Shown: piece by piece, positions 7,726-16,671 of the stretch | Numbering within the stretch: the first letter of the stretch is position 1 | Layout: the number at the start of each line of letters is the position of its first letter | From: Thermomicrobiaceae bacterium | Lineage (GTDB): Bacteria > Chloroflexota > Chloroflexia > Thermomicrobiales > Thermomicrobiaceae | Assembly (NCBI GenBank): GCA_014874455.1 | Contig: JADBJL010000001.1 | Span: 35,061 to 99,060 of the forward strand | DNA: 64,000 nt | Reading direction: 5' to 3' | Made by a program: the position numbers and the translations under genes | The notes under the pieces: model-generated | Seen by the model: only the letters and a program-made list of their open reading frames with translations | Databases searched by the model: none | Told to the model about the DNA's origin: nothing

Positions 7726-8589
7726 CTACAGGACACGACCGCAACGCGGGCAGAAGACGTCCTCCTCCCGCACGGGCGCATGACAGTATGGGCACGTACC
7801 GGCAACAGGCGGAGTGGCAGCCTGTTGCCTCCGCTGGCGCGCGACGACGGCGGTGTCCATCGCCGAGATGTCGGCAGGACGCCCTGGTAAGTCCGCCTGC
7901 TGTGTCGTCTCCGCGACACGGATCGGTCTGGTCTGCTCCGTTTCCGGTCGCCGCGGCTCCGTCTTGTATGCGACCGGCGACTGCCCGGCGCTGGCCGGAG
8001 CACGCGGTGGATACCGTCGAGTCGGCGTCTCCTGGCGTTGAAACCCTTCGTCGAGCGGCTCGTACTCGACGAGGGGCGCCTGTCCGAACAGCGCGAGGTA
8101 CATGATGATGGGGAGAAACGCGGCTGCTCCACCCAGCAGCAGCCACCCCAGGCTCTCGCTGAGCAGCCCCGCCACCACGGCGCGTTCGAACAGGCCGAGC
8201 TCGTTCTGAAGCAGGAAGATGCGGATGTTGCGCAATGAGAAACCGAGCAAGAGCGCGCCGTTCCCCGCGGCCACCAGCGCCCCGGCCAATCGCCCAGCGA
8301 GACCTGGGGCTGGCAGGACGAGCGCCGCGCCCAGCCCGTACCCGATCAGAAATGTGCTCCCGACCAGCAAGAGCATGGCAACGAGAAAGACAGCGCCGTT
8401 TTCGCTCAGTCCGCTCCGCGCCGCCAGATCCCGCCCCCACGGCCCTGCCCAGAACTCACCGAGCACCACGCCCAGCAGCACCCCGAACGAGACCAGTACC
8501 TCGCGCTGGGCTCCTCGCCAGAAGCCGATCGGCACGAAGAGCGCGAGGAGGATCAATAGCAGCACATCGAGTAGGAGATAGGGATTCAC
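7726..8589 (-). CDS. CvpA-like membrane protein with C-terminal zinc ribbon
   Basis: A 287-residue protein. Four to five hydrophobic helices fill residues 1 to ~175, beginning VNPYLLLDVLLLILLALF, in the style of CvpA (colicin V production) family proteins. A ~75-residue polar, proline/arginine-rich linker follows. The protein ends in a zinc ribbon: CPYCHAPVREEDVFCPRCGRVL, with two CxxC knuckles. The GTG start has GGAGGAGC just upstream. Similar pairings of membrane helices with a zinc ribbon are common in Chloroflexota, but the job of this one is unknown. It sits downstream of fixC in the same direction and may be read from that operon. Confidence 0.65.
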   Translation of the reverse strand: MNPYLLLDVLLLILLALFVPIGFWRGAQREVLVSFGVLLGVVLGEFWAGPWGRDLAARSGLSENGAVFLVAMLLLVGSTFLIGYGLGAALVLPAPGLAGRLAGALVAAGNGALLLGFSLRNIRIFLLQNELGLFERAVVAGLLSESLGWLLLGGAAAFLPIIMYLALFGQAPLVEYEPLDEGFQRQETPTRRYPPRAPASAGQSPVAYKTEPRRPETEQTRPIRVAETTQQADLPGRPADISAMDTAVVARQRRQQAATPPVAGTCPYCHAPVREEDVFCPRCGRVL

Positions 8590-8654
8590 GATGCTCCTCC
8601 CGGCTATCGGGCCTGACGCGGCACACACGACACCGGGCAAAGCGTACCACGCCC

Positions 8655-9953
8655 CTAGCGCAGTAACCTCGCTGCTGCTACGACGTCGCGGAGCGTTCGG
8701 CCAGGCGGCAGCGCTGTGCGGAGCTGGCCAGCGATCTTCGCGTACTTACGCGCTTTCGGCGTCCCGTCGACCGTAAGGTAATCGCGGAGTGCGCTCGCCA
8801 GCGCCTCAGGAACCTGCCGGAGCAAATAGGGCCGCCGATGCACGAATGACGTGACGTTTCGGATAGTGTAGAGATCCTGGAGGACGAAACTGTCCTCCAG
8901 CAGTTCCTGGTAGCGACTCAAACCAGCAGCCGAGAAGTCGCCGCTCTGTTTGGCTTCGATGATAGCCTGCGCGGCCAACTTGCCGGAGATCATGGCGAAG
9001 TTCGATCCCTCGCGGCTGATCGGATTCACGAACCCCGCAGCGTCCCCCACCACCAGCGCCCCATCGATGAACAGTTTCGGTAGCGCATACCAGCCACCTT
9101 CAGGGATGAGGTGCGCCGAGTATTCGACCAGTTCACCGCCCTCCAGCAGGGGGGCAATCGCCGGGTGCCGCTTGAAACGCTCGAGCATGTCGCTCACGTT
9201 GATCCCACTCTCGATTAGGTCTGAAAGCAGTGCGCCGGTTCCGACGGAGAGCGTCTCGCGATTCGTGTAGATGAAGCCGTAGCCGAGCAGTCCTGCGGTC
9301 GACTCGCCGAACACCTCCATCGCCACCCCGAGACCGGCTGGCACGCCGAACCGCTCGTTGATCACGTCTTCGGACAGGCGGATCATCTCCTTGGCCACCA
9401 GCGCTTGTTCGCTCGGCTGCCATTCCCGATGCATGCCCGCCTTCTGCGCCAGCAACGAATTCGCCCCGTCTGCCAGCACCACCACGTCAGCGAGCAACTC
9501 GTCGCCCTCGTCTCCTGCCCGCACACCGGCGACCGCACCGTCGCGCCACACCACGTCGTCGACGGTCATACCGGTGGCAATGTACGCGCCGGCTGCCTCG
9601 GCCTGTGAGGCGAACCACTGATCCCACGCGGCTCGCATGACGCTGAAGGCGTTGTACGGCTCCTGTGCGAACGCTGGTGTCCGGTAACTCAAGCTGATCG
9701 CGCTGTCCTGGGTGAGCAGTACGTAGCGCTGCTCGATGATCGCCCGCTCCAAGGGGGCCTCGCGCCAGAAGCCGGGAACCAGCTCCTCCGTCGGCTGGCG
9801 ATATAGGATCCCGCCCATGACGTTCTTGGCGCCGGGGTAGCCGCCACGCTCGAGGATCACGACCTCAAGACCCGCTCGCGCCAGTGTCAACCCAGCGGCC
9901 ACCCCTGCCGGCCCGGCGCCAACCACGATGACATCGACCTTCTCCTGGCTCAT
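8655..9953 (-). CDS. fixC: FixC, FAD-dependent ETF:quinone oxidoreductase-type subunit
   Basis: A 432-residue flavoprotein with the FAD-binding motif VGAGPAG at 11-17, GGYPGAKNVMGG at ~37-48 and DGALVVGDAAGFVNP in the C-terminal half. In FixABCX complexes FixC passes electrons from the FixAB flavoprotein to quinone and, by bifurcation, to ferredoxin via FixX. The gene follows fixA and fixB in the same operon and has GGAGGTCGG five bases before its ATG. No cysteine cluster is fused at the C-terminus and no fixX gene follows, so a ferredoxin-type subunit is missing here. It could therefore work simply as an ETF dehydrogenase for beta-oxidation electrons. Confidence 0.92.
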   Translation of the reverse strand: MSQEKVDVIVVGAGPAGVAAGLTLARAGLEVVILERGGYPGAKNVMGGILYRQPTEELVPGFWREAPLERAIIEQRYVLLTQDSAISLSYRTPAFAQEPYNAFSVMRAAWDQWFASQAEAAGAYIATGMTVDDVVWRDGAVAGVRAGDEGDELLADVVVLADGANSLLAQKAGMHREWQPSEQALVAKEMIRLSEDVINERFGVPAGLGVAMEVFGESTAGLLGYGFIYTNRETLSVGTGALLSDLIESGINVSDMLERFKRHPAIAPLLEGGELVEYSAHLIPEGGWYALPKLFIDGALVVGDAAGFVNPISREGSNFAMISGKLAAQAIIEAKQSGDFSAAGLSRYQELLEDSFVLQDLYTIRNVTSFVHRRPYLLRQVPEALASALRDYLTVDGTPKARKYAKIAGQLRTALPPGRTLRDVVAAARLLR

Positions 9954-9978
9954 CCGACCTCCGTGCCAGGCAGCGCGC

Positions 9979-10974
9979 TCACGCTGTCCCGCGGAGTTCG
10001 CGCAACCGCTTCGTCAGCCTGGGGACAATCTCGAACAGGTCACCGACGATCGCGAAGTCCGCCATCTTGACCAGCGGCGCGTTGGGATCGCGGTTGATGA
10101 CCACGATCGTGTCCGAACTCCGCATCCCCACCGTATGCTGTACGGCGCCGGAGACCCCGACGCCGAGGTACAGCTTGGGCCGGATGTTCTTGCCGGTCTG
10201 GCCGATCTGCTCGTAGTGGGGCCGCCAGCCCAGATCGCTCACCGCCCGCGTGCAGCCGACAGCACCGTCGAGCGCCGCCGCTAGTTCCTCCACCAGGCGG
10301 AAGTTCTCCGCCGACCCGACCCCACGCCCACCGACAACGACGATCGGCGCATTCTCCAGGTTGGTCATTCCCTTGGGTTTCTCGACGAGCTGCGTGACGA
10401 CTACCGCTCGGTCAGCATCGGTCAACGAGACGGCAAGCTGCTCGATCGGAACCTGCAGGCCCGGCTGCGCCTCAGGCACGGCGAATGCGCCTGAACGCAC
10501 GGTGACGAACACCCGCTGGCTCCGAGCGGCGCGCACGGTGGTGAGCAGTTTGTCCTGGTAGACCGGGCGCGTGGCAGTCACCGTCTCGTCATCCACCTCG
10601 ATCCGGACACAGTTGACCAGGTGGGCGGCCCGAAACGTCGCGGCCAAGAGCGGTGCGACGTCGCGCCCCAAGGTGGTTGCTGGCAGGAGGATCAGGGCTG
10701 GATCGGATGCCGCGATCGCCGCCTCGACAGCCCGCGCGGCGCGCGCCGCAACCGGTTCACCGAGTGCCGGGTCATCTGCGAGTAGCACACGATCCGCACC
10801 CAAATGGCCCGCCAGCTCCGCGACCCTCTGGACTCCACTCCCGATCACCAACCCGACGAGCTCGCCCCCGAGCCGATCGGCAAGCGGCCGGCCGGCACCG
10901 AAGAGCTCGAGCGAGGCTGGCCTCGCCTCACTTCCGACCGTCTCCACGACGACTAACACGCGTTCTTGCGCCAC
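9979..10974 (-). CDS. fixB: FixB, electron transfer flavoprotein alpha subunit
   Basis: 331 residues, the usual EtfA/FixB length. The C-terminal FAD domain is clear: GQTGKNIRPKLYLGVGVSG starts at residue 258 and leads to QHTVGM and INRDPNAPLVKMADF. The N-terminal half is the ETF alpha/beta fold. It pairs with FixA to carry electrons from acyl-CoA dehydrogenase to FixC. The start is GTG with AAAGGA upstream; the gap to fixC is 25 bases. Membership in one transcription unit with acyl-CoA dehydrogenase and enoyl-CoA hydratase supports a beta-oxidation role rather than nitrogen fixation, for which no nif gene is seen. Confidence 0.93.
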   Translation of the reverse strand: MAQERVLVVVETVGSEARPASLELFGAGRPLADRLGGELVGLVIGSGVQRVAELAGHLGADRVLLADDPALGEPVAARAARAVEAAIAASDPALILLPATTLGRDVAPLLAATFRAAHLVNCVRIEVDDETVTATRPVYQDKLLTTVRAARSQRVFVTVRSGAFAVPEAQPGLQVPIEQLAVSLTDADRAVVVTQLVEKPKGMTNLENAPIVVVGGRGVGSAENFRLVEELAAALDGAVGCTRAVSDLGWRPHYEQIGQTGKNIRPKLYLGVGVSGAVQHTVGMRSSDTIVVINRDPNAPLVKMADFAIVGDLFEIVPRLTKRLRELRGTA

Positions 10975-11003
10975 CGCGTCATCCTTTCGGTGCTTCGGCG
11001 CGG

Positions 11004-11768
11004 TTAGATCAACCGGCGCTCTTGCAGGAACGCGACCAACTGCTCCACCGCCTGATCCGGGTCGACGTCCCGCAACACGATCCCAGCCGCCTTTTCCTCT
11101 TCGAGAAAGAGTCCGCCCCAGCTCACGACCGGCGTTAGGTCTTCCTCTGTCAGGCCGAGGTCGACCGGCGAGAGACGCTCGCTCGGCTTGCGGCGGGCTT
11201 CCATAATCCCTCTCAGCGTCGGCAGTCGCGGCTCATCCAGGGCCGACAGCGCGCAGAGAAGCGCTGGCGGCTGAACCTGCTGGAACTGGTGCCCGTCCTC
11301 GATCTCTCGTTCCAGCGTCAGGACGCCGTCCCGGTACTCCCAGCCGACGACGTTGCTCACGAGCGGGATTCCGAGCAACGCTGCGACCTGCGGGCCCACG
11401 TTGCCCGTGCCGGCATCGCTCGTCTCCTGCCCGGCCCAGATGAGATCCGGAGCCTCGCGTCGTAGCCAGGCGGCGAGTGCTCTGGCCGTCGCCAGGCTAT
11501 CGCCCGGCAGGCCAGGCCCCTCGATCGCCACCGCCCGGTCGGCTCCCATTGCGAGGCAGCGGTTCAAGGTCTCCCGGGCGGTTCCGACGCTGGCCACCAC
11601 GACTTCAGCGCCGCTGACCTGCTCCTTCATTCGCAATGCGGCCTCGACGGCATACAGGTCGTACTCGTTGGTCGCCTGCGGCGTCCCGGGAACGAGGTCG
11701 CCAAGCCGCGGATCGAACCGGATCGCGTTGGGGTCGGGCACCTGCTTCACCAGCACCGCGATCTTCAC
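11004..11768 (-). CDS. fixA: FixA, electron transfer flavoprotein beta subunit
   Basis: 254 residues of EtfB/FixA type, beginning MKIAVLVKQVPDP, the standard family opening. Further family blocks are NEYDLYAVEAALRMKE and AGQETSDAGTGNVGPQVAALL. It forms the heterodimer with FixB. The start is GTG with GGAGCGAGACG upstream. The gene lies 29 bases before fixB. A 129-base gap separates it from the enoyl-CoA hydratase gene upstream, with no obvious terminator, so the operon probably continues through it. Confidence 0.93.
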   Translation of the reverse strand: MKIAVLVKQVPDPNAIRFDPRLGDLVPGTPQATNEYDLYAVEAALRMKEQVSGAEVVVASVGTARETLNRCLAMGADRAVAIEGPGLPGDSLATARALAAWLRREAPDLIWAGQETSDAGTGNVGPQVAALLGIPLVSNVVGWEYRDGVLTLEREIEDGHQFQQVQPPALLCALSALDEPRLPTLRGIMEARRKPSERLSPVDLGLTEEDLTPVVSWGGLFLEEEKAAGIVLRDVDPDQAVEQLVAFLQERRLI

Positions 11769-11897
11769 CGTCTCGCTCCACTTCGTTCAGCCCTTCTGCC
11801 GCTAGGGGGTACACGACAGGCAAACCGGAGCAGTGCCTCGAATCCACCGCCGAAGCGGGCCCGCCCGGTGAAACCGCGTGCGTCGTACAGCGAGAGG

Positions 11898-12671
11898 TTA
11901 CAGGCCGCGGAACACCGGAGCGCGCTTTTCGAGGAAGGCGCTCATCCCCTCCCGCTGATCGGCTGTGCTGAACGCCAGCGCAAAGGCCTGAGCTTCCAGC
12001 GCCAGCCCGGCTTCCAGATCCACGTCCAGGCCTCGCCGGATAGCCTCCTTGGCGAGGCGAACCGCCACCGGCCCGTTGCGCGCGACGTCGGCAGCCAACG
12101 CTCGAGCACGCTCGAGTAGCTCGCTGGGTGGATAGACCGCGTTAACGAGCCCGGTCCGCAGGGCTTCCTCCGCGGCCACCCGTCGGCCCGTGAAGATCAG
12201 TTCCCGCGCCAGCCCGGGGCCGACCAGGCGTGGCAACCGCTGGGTTCCTCCCCAGCCTGGCGGCACGCCGAGCGTCACCTCGGGCTGGCCCAGCACGGCC
12301 TTCTCACTTGCCAGCCGGATATCGCAGGCCAGGGCGATCTCGCAGCCACCTCCGAGCGCGTAACCGTTGATCGCCGCGATCACCGGTTGGGGTGCCGACT
12401 CGATCGCCGAGCACACGGCCTGGCCTAACCGCGCGAACGTGAGCGCCTCTGCCGGCCCTTTGTCCTTCATCTCAGCGATGTCGGCGCCAGCGATGAAAGC
12501 CCGGTCGCCCGCTCCTGTCAGGACGATAGCCCGCACGGAGGGATCCTGCGCCAGCTCGTCGAACCTTGCCAGCAACTCTCGCAGCGTCTCGGTATCGAGA
12601 GCATTCAGTCGCTCGGGGCGGTCGACCGTGACGGTGGCGACGTGGCCTTCGCGAGTCACTCGGATCGGCAT
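11898..12671 (-). CDS. Enoyl-CoA hydratase / crotonase-family protein
   Basis: 257 residues, the typical single-domain crotonase size. Both catalytic glutamates of true hydratases are present: E111 in [15 protein letters not shown] and E131 in [15 protein letters not shown]. The oxyanion-hole segment [10 protein letters not shown] is at ~60-69. It should add water to trans-2-enoyl-CoA, the second step of beta-oxidation. Position between an acyl-CoA dehydrogenase gene and fixABC fits that. The ATG follows GGGGAGACCG. Chain length or special substrate cannot be told. Confidence 0.92.
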   Translation of the reverse strand: MPIRVTREGHVATVTVDRPERLNALDTETLRELLARFDELAQDPSVRAIVLTGAGDRAFIAGADIAEMKDKGPAEALTFARLGQAVCSAIESAPQPVIAAINGYALGGGCEIALACDIRLASEKAVLGQPEVTLGVPPGWGGTQRLPRLVGPGLARELIFTGRRVAAEEALRTGLVNAVYPPSELLERARALAADVARNGPVAVRLAKEAIRRGLDVDLEAGLALEAQAFALAFSTADQREGMSAFLEKRAPVFRGL

Positions 12672-12811
12672 CGGTCTCCCCTTTCATTGCTCCACGCGCC
12701 ATCCACGATCCGGCGCAGCTCGGCAGCGAAGATCCGAGAGCGGAACCGGCTCGCGTTCTGGCAAGCGCAGTTCCTCACCTGCCAGGCCAGACGCCGGTAT
12801 CGCCCTCGGGC

Positions 12812-14023
12812 TCAGGCACGCGCGGCCTGCTCCTCGAATGCCTGAGCCGGTGGCTGCGGGCAACGCAGCGGCCGGTCGATCCGATAACCGAGCGCGTACT
12901 CCGCCTGGAGGATTTGGTGGATCTCCCTGGTGCCCTCGTAGATGACCGCACCGCGAGAGTTCCGCAGGTAGCGCTCCACCGGATATTCGTTCGAGAAGCC
13001 GTACGCGCCGTGAATCTGGACGGCGTCGTTGGCCGCCTCGAAGGCCGCATCGCAGGCGACCCACTTGGCCAGCGAGGTCTCGCGGGTGTTGCGGATACCG
13101 CGGTTCTTGAGCTCCGCCGCTCGGAACACGAGCAGCCGCGATGTCTCGTAGCCTTTCACCATTTTGGCGATCATCTGCTGTACGAGCTGGAACCGGCCAA
13201 TCTCCTGACCGAACGCCTGCCGCTCGTGGCAGTACTTGATGCTGGCTTCCAGGCACGCCCGGATCAGCCCGCACGCTCCAGCGGCGACCGTAAAGCGCCC
13301 CTGGTCGATAGCGCTCATCGCGATCTTGAACCCCTCGCCCGGCTCACCGATCATGTTCTCCGCCGGAACCCGCACACCCTGCATCGAGATCCAGCCCGTA
13401 TCGCCAGCCCGAATACCCAGCTTGCCGTGGATCGAGCCGGTCGTCAGTCCGTCCATGCCCCGCTCGAGCATGAACGCCACCAGGCCACGGTGCTTCTGCG
13501 CGGGGTCGAGCGTCGCGAAGACGAGAAAGTGATCGGCCGTATTGGCGAGCGAGATCCACATCTTCTCGCCGTTGAGGACGTAGAAATCGCCGTCTTTCAC
13601 GGCTCGGGTCTGGATGTTTCCAGCATCCGAGCCAGCGCCTGGCTCCGTCAAGGCGAAGGTAGCGAGCTTTTCTCCCCTCGCCTGTGGCACCAGCCAGCGC
13701 TGCTTCTGCTCCTCGGTCGCCCATTGGTGCAGAGTGAGACTGTTCAGCCCGACATGGACGCTGATCACCACTCGGAGAAAGGTATCGACCGCTTCTAGCT
13801 CCTCGCAGGCGAGCGCCAGGCTGACGTAGTCGAAGCCACCACCGCCGTAACGCTCCGGTATGGGTAGGCCCAGGATGCCCAGCTCGCCCATCTTGCGGAA
13901 GACCTCGGGGTGGTATTCACCCTTGGCGTCCCAGTCACGGATGTACGGGGCCACCTCGCGCTGGGCGAACTCACGCACCATATCGCGCACCTGGATCTGC
14001 TCAGGAGTCAGTTCGAAGTCCAT
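12812..14023 (-). CDS. Acyl-CoA dehydrogenase
   Basis: 403 residues with the family's N-terminal opening MDFELTPEQIQVRDMVREFA, the flavin segment LTEPGAGSDAGNIQT, and the C-terminal IYEGTREIHQI in which E363 matches the catalytic base of short-chain members. It oxidises acyl-CoA to enoyl-CoA with FAD and hands electrons to ETF, here probably FixAB encoded downstream. The ATG has GGAGGGCCGGG before it. It is the first gene of the operon and has a promoter ~70 bases upstream. Exact acyl specificity is not readable. Confidence 0.94.
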   Translation of the reverse strand: MDFELTPEQIQVRDMVREFAQREVAPYIRDWDAKGEYHPEVFRKMGELGILGLPIPERYGGGGFDYVSLALACEELEAVDTFLRVVISVHVGLNSLTLHQWATEEQKQRWLVPQARGEKLATFALTEPGAGSDAGNIQTRAVKDGDFYVLNGEKMWISLANTADHFLVFATLDPAQKHRGLVAFMLERGMDGLTTGSIHGKLGIRAGDTGWISMQGVRVPAENMIGEPGEGFKIAMSAIDQGRFTVAAGACGLIRACLEASIKYCHERQAFGQEIGRFQLVQQMIAKMVKGYETSRLLVFRAAELKNRGIRNTRETSLAKWVACDAAFEAANDAVQIHGAYGFSNEYPVERYLRNSRGAVIYEGTREIHQILQAEYALGYRIDRPLRCPQPPAQAFEEQAARA

Positions 14024-14091
14024 CCCGGCCCTCCAGGAACTCGGACGGCACCGGCGCGCGGTTCTCCACACTGAACCGCGCCGCTGGCGGC

Positions 14092-14120
14092 AGTATAGGC
14101 TAGGCTCGGAGGCCGGGCAA
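14092..14120 (-). promoter_or_regulatory. Promoter of the acyl-CoA dehydrogenase-fixABC operon
   Basis: On the minus strand TTGCCC (14115-14120), a 17-base spacer and TATACT (14092-14097) precede the acyl-CoA dehydrogenase gene, predicting a start near 14085 and a leader of about 60 bases. Confidence 0.65.
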
Positions 14121-14324
14121 GCCACAGCGCGGCGCGAGTCTCGACGATTCGACCACGCCATGGGCGAACCGCTCGATGCCGGTAACAGGACGAGAGACCG
14201 ACCAACAGCCAGCGTGAATCCGTACCAAACTCCCATGCACACGCGTAGAGGAGCGACGACTATGCAGTGAGGGAGTGCCCGTCTCCGCGTCGGCCTCTGC
14301 ACGCTCGCGGAGCAACACGGCGCT
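14121..14324. other. Non-coding stretch between divergent genes
   Basis: Together with the promoter on its left this makes a 300-base gap between two divergent genes. I see no plus-strand promoter with good hexamers for the HPt-like gene, no hairpin and no small gene with an SD sequence. Confidence 0.4.
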
Positions 14325-15296
14325 GTGGAAGCGAACGCGATGCAGCACATGGTATCGCGCCTCGTCCTGGAGGCGCGCAACGACACGCTCGGTTCCGCGC
14401 TCGGCGTGATCCGCCAGGGGGCAGCCGAGCTGAGCCAGCCACGACCCGACTTCACCCTTGTCGACGGCGCCAGCAACGCGCTGGAGCGGATCATCGAGGC
14501 CTGTGGCCTGACGGAGGCGCTCCGGCTCGCAGAGCTCATCCGTCTCGTCGAGCACGCGCTCGGGCTGGTGCGAGAAAGTCAAGGCCGTGTGCTCCTGGCG
14601 CCGTATGTGCAGGCGATGGTGCTCGACCTGGAACGCGCCGTCGTGGCCTTCACCACCGGCTCATCCGTCGAGCGCCTCCTGGAGCATGCTCGCGGGTTGA
14701 ACGAGTTGATCGAGCGGTGGCAACCTGAACAACTCATCCTCTTGGATGCCTACGAACGTTCCGGTTCCGACGGAGGAGAAGAGTCTGAATCTCGTGAGAG
14801 CCCGGTTCTAAAAGTGACGAGCCGGCTCACGTTGAGTGCCGCAAGCTCTTCACACAGGGGTACCGGCTGGTTAGCCGGTGGCCTCCACAGCCATGATGCC
14901 CACCTCGATCAAACAGGAGAGGGAAAGCCGGATCCGCACGCGACCATCGGCGAAATCCTCTCCACGGCCGATATGCTCCTGACAGCGCTGAGCGCCATGC
15001 CGACTCGACTCGAACTGCTCGACGCACTGTATGTTTGTGCCAACACAATCGTGGATATGGCGACCGGATTGCCCGGGCCACTTCCACGGCTCGCTGCAGC
15101 AGCAGCCGAACTCCTCTCCTCCTGCCGGGCCCACCTGGTCGTGCCCGACGATCAAGCTCGCGAGTACCTGCGCACCCTCTGGTTGATGTCGAGCTTGCTT
15201 CTCGCAACGTCCGATCCACCACGAGCACTGCTGAGCGCCATCGACAACCTGCTCGCCGAACCACCGCCACCGCCTCGCGCAGACAGTCGCGAGTGA
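14325..15296 (+). CDS. Tandem HPt-like helical protein without phospho-histidine
   Basis: A 323-residue, mostly helical soluble protein with no recognised enzyme motif. Two regions, residues ~20-130 and ~207-312, both look like the four-helix HPt domain found at the CheA N-terminus. Around N51 the sequence ASNALERIIEACGL...LAELIRLVEHAL, and around N240 CANTIVDMATGL...LAAAAAELL, line up with the HPt pattern in which the phosphorylated histidine would sit where the asparagines are. The middle (145-205) is polar and low-complexity. If right, it is a binding, not phosphotransfer, protein. No kinase or receiver gene is adjacent. The GTG start is uncertain; ATG at 14340 has GGAAG eight bases upstream. 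Confidence 0.5.
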   Translation: MEANAMQHMVSRLVLEARNDTLGSALGVIRQGAAELSQPRPDFTLVDGASNALERIIEACGLTEALRLAELIRLVEHALGLVRESQGRVLLAPYVQAMVLDLERAVVAFTTGSSVERLLEHARGLNELIERWQPEQLILLDAYERSGSDGGEESESRESPVLKVTSRLTLSAASSSHRGTGWLAGGLHSHDAHLDQTGEGKPDPHATIGEILSTADMLLTALSAMPTRLELLDALYVCANTIVDMATGLPGPLPRLAAAAAELLSSCRAHLVVPDDQAREYLRTLWLMSSLLLATSDPPRALLSAIDNLLAEPPPPPRADSRE

Positions 15297-15447
15297 TGCC
15301 AGCACCCGGCTGTCGAAGCCATTGGCCCTTTCCCCGTGGCCTGTCCGGTCACGCGAACCGCCGGCCGGTCATGTGGCGGAGCGGCTGGTAGAATTGGCCG
15401 CCGGCTGGTTCGTGTGTCTGGAGAGCAGCGGAAGGAAACAGAAAGGG

Positions 15448-15948
15448 ATGCGCGAGGTCAGACCAGTGGCTCTAGCGATCGCCATCCTGCTGCTCATCAC
15501 GAGCGTCCTCAGCGCGTGCGCCCGTGGGAAAGAGGGCGAGGCCCGGCCGACCGCGCCACCGCAAGAGGCTCGAACGGAGCAAGCGCCTACTTCGACCAGC
15601 ACAGCCGAAGCCGCGCCTCAGCCGGCACGCGTTTCCGCCGGTGAGCTGCAGATGATTGAGGAGTGGCAGAGCAGCCAGGTGCCTGCCTACCCTGGCGCGA
15701 CGCGCGTGCACTTCGAGACGTTTCCGACTCAGGTCGAAAACGGCGGGATGATGGTCTTCCGCACTGCCGACACGCCTGAACGAGTCATCGCCTTCTACCG
15801 CGGAGCACTGAGAGCCCTAGGCTGGCAGGAACTACGGGCGGCCGCCGACAAGGTGGTCGCCGCACGAGGCGAGGCGGCCCTGACCGTCAACGTGAACCAT
15901 GAGCAAGGGGCGACGGCGATTCTCCTGATGTTAACCGACGCCCCGTAG
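15448..15948 (+). CDS. Putative lipoprotein of unknown function
   Basis: 166 residues. The first 24 residues form a lipoprotein signal: MREVRPV, a hydrophobic run, then LSAC with the lipidated cysteine at 24. A ~35-residue threonine/proline/alanine linker follows, then a ~100-residue folded domain containing YPGATRVHFETFPTQ and PERVIAFYRGALRALGW. That block resembles small outer-surface domains that occur after such signals in many bacteria, but I cannot name the family. The ATG was chosen because it gives a proper signal peptide; AAAGGG lies immediately before it and GGAAGG further upstream. A TAGAAT about 55 bases upstream may be the -10 box. Confidence 0.65.
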   Translation: MREVRPVALAIAILLLITSVLSACARGKEGEARPTAPPQEARTEQAPTSTSTAEAAPQPARVSAGELQMIEEWQSSQVPAYPGATRVHFETFPTQVENGGMMVFRTADTPERVIAFYRGALRALGWQELRAAADKVVAARGEAALTVNVNHEQGATAILLMLTDAP

Positions 15949-16014
15949 AGCCACTCCGCGCTGCAACTCCAGGGAGCGAGCTCTGGGCCCCTCGCCCATC
16001 CGCTGGCGGCTTCC

Positions 16015-16455
16015 TCACCGGCGCGCGACCAGCCGGTAGAGCGTGCCCAGGAAGAGCCCACAGAGCAAACCAAGAAAGAGTCCCAGGCGCGAGACGTCAG
16101 CCGGCTGCGTGGGCAAGGCGAGCACGGCTCGGAACGCCTGCGCCAGAGGCCCTGGGAGGAACAGCCAGCCGGCGACCGCCCCGACGAGTCCAGCGACGGC
16201 GATCAGGGCGAGGCTCTCCAGTAGCGGATCGCCGCTTCGCAAACTGCCCCGTTCCTGCTCCGGCGTACTCGCAGGGGAAACCGCGGGGGTTGCCAGCAGA
16301 CCCAAGGCGAGGTCGGAAAATGAGGGATCGCGCTCGGCATCCGGACGAGGAACAGCCGCGCCACACGCCTGACAACGCTCGGCTCCAGGTAGTAACGGCG
16401 CCCGGCACCATTGACAATAGTCGCGCGTCGAAGGCGGCGGAACATCGCTTTCCAT
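16015..16455 (-). CDS. Small zinc-ribbon membrane protein
   Basis: 146 residues. An N-terminal zinc ribbon, CQWCRAPLLPGAERCQACG (residues ~14-32), is followed by a polar stretch and two hydrophobic helices near 80-100 and 123-140. The layout is a cytosolic zinc ribbon anchored in the membrane by a C-terminal helical hairpin. It is convergent with the lipoprotein gene. Function unknown; it repeats the ribbon-plus-helices theme of the CvpA-like protein at 7.7-8.6 kb in the opposite order. Confidence 0.6.
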   Translation of the reverse strand: MESDVPPPSTRDYCQWCRAPLLPGAERCQACGAAVPRPDAERDPSFSDLALGLLATPAVSPASTPEQERGSLRSGDPLLESLALIAVAGLVGAVAGWLFLPGPLAQAFRAVLALPTQPADVSRLGLFLGLLCGLFLGTLYRLVARR

Positions 16456-16671
16456 AAGCGACGCCTCCCGTGAAGCCCTGAAGACGACAGTCAGTTCGAT
16501 CTCGCTCTACCCCGAATGTATGCTCGTCGTCGGTGCGAATCTAGTGGACTCCAGTACCGGAAATCCGATGTGACAACCCGGTCGACGATCGCCTCTCCTC
16601 GGTAGCACCCATCAGCGCGACCGGCCGCGTCGCCTGGCCGGCTGCGCGTCCCTGCTCCTGTGCCTCGCGCC

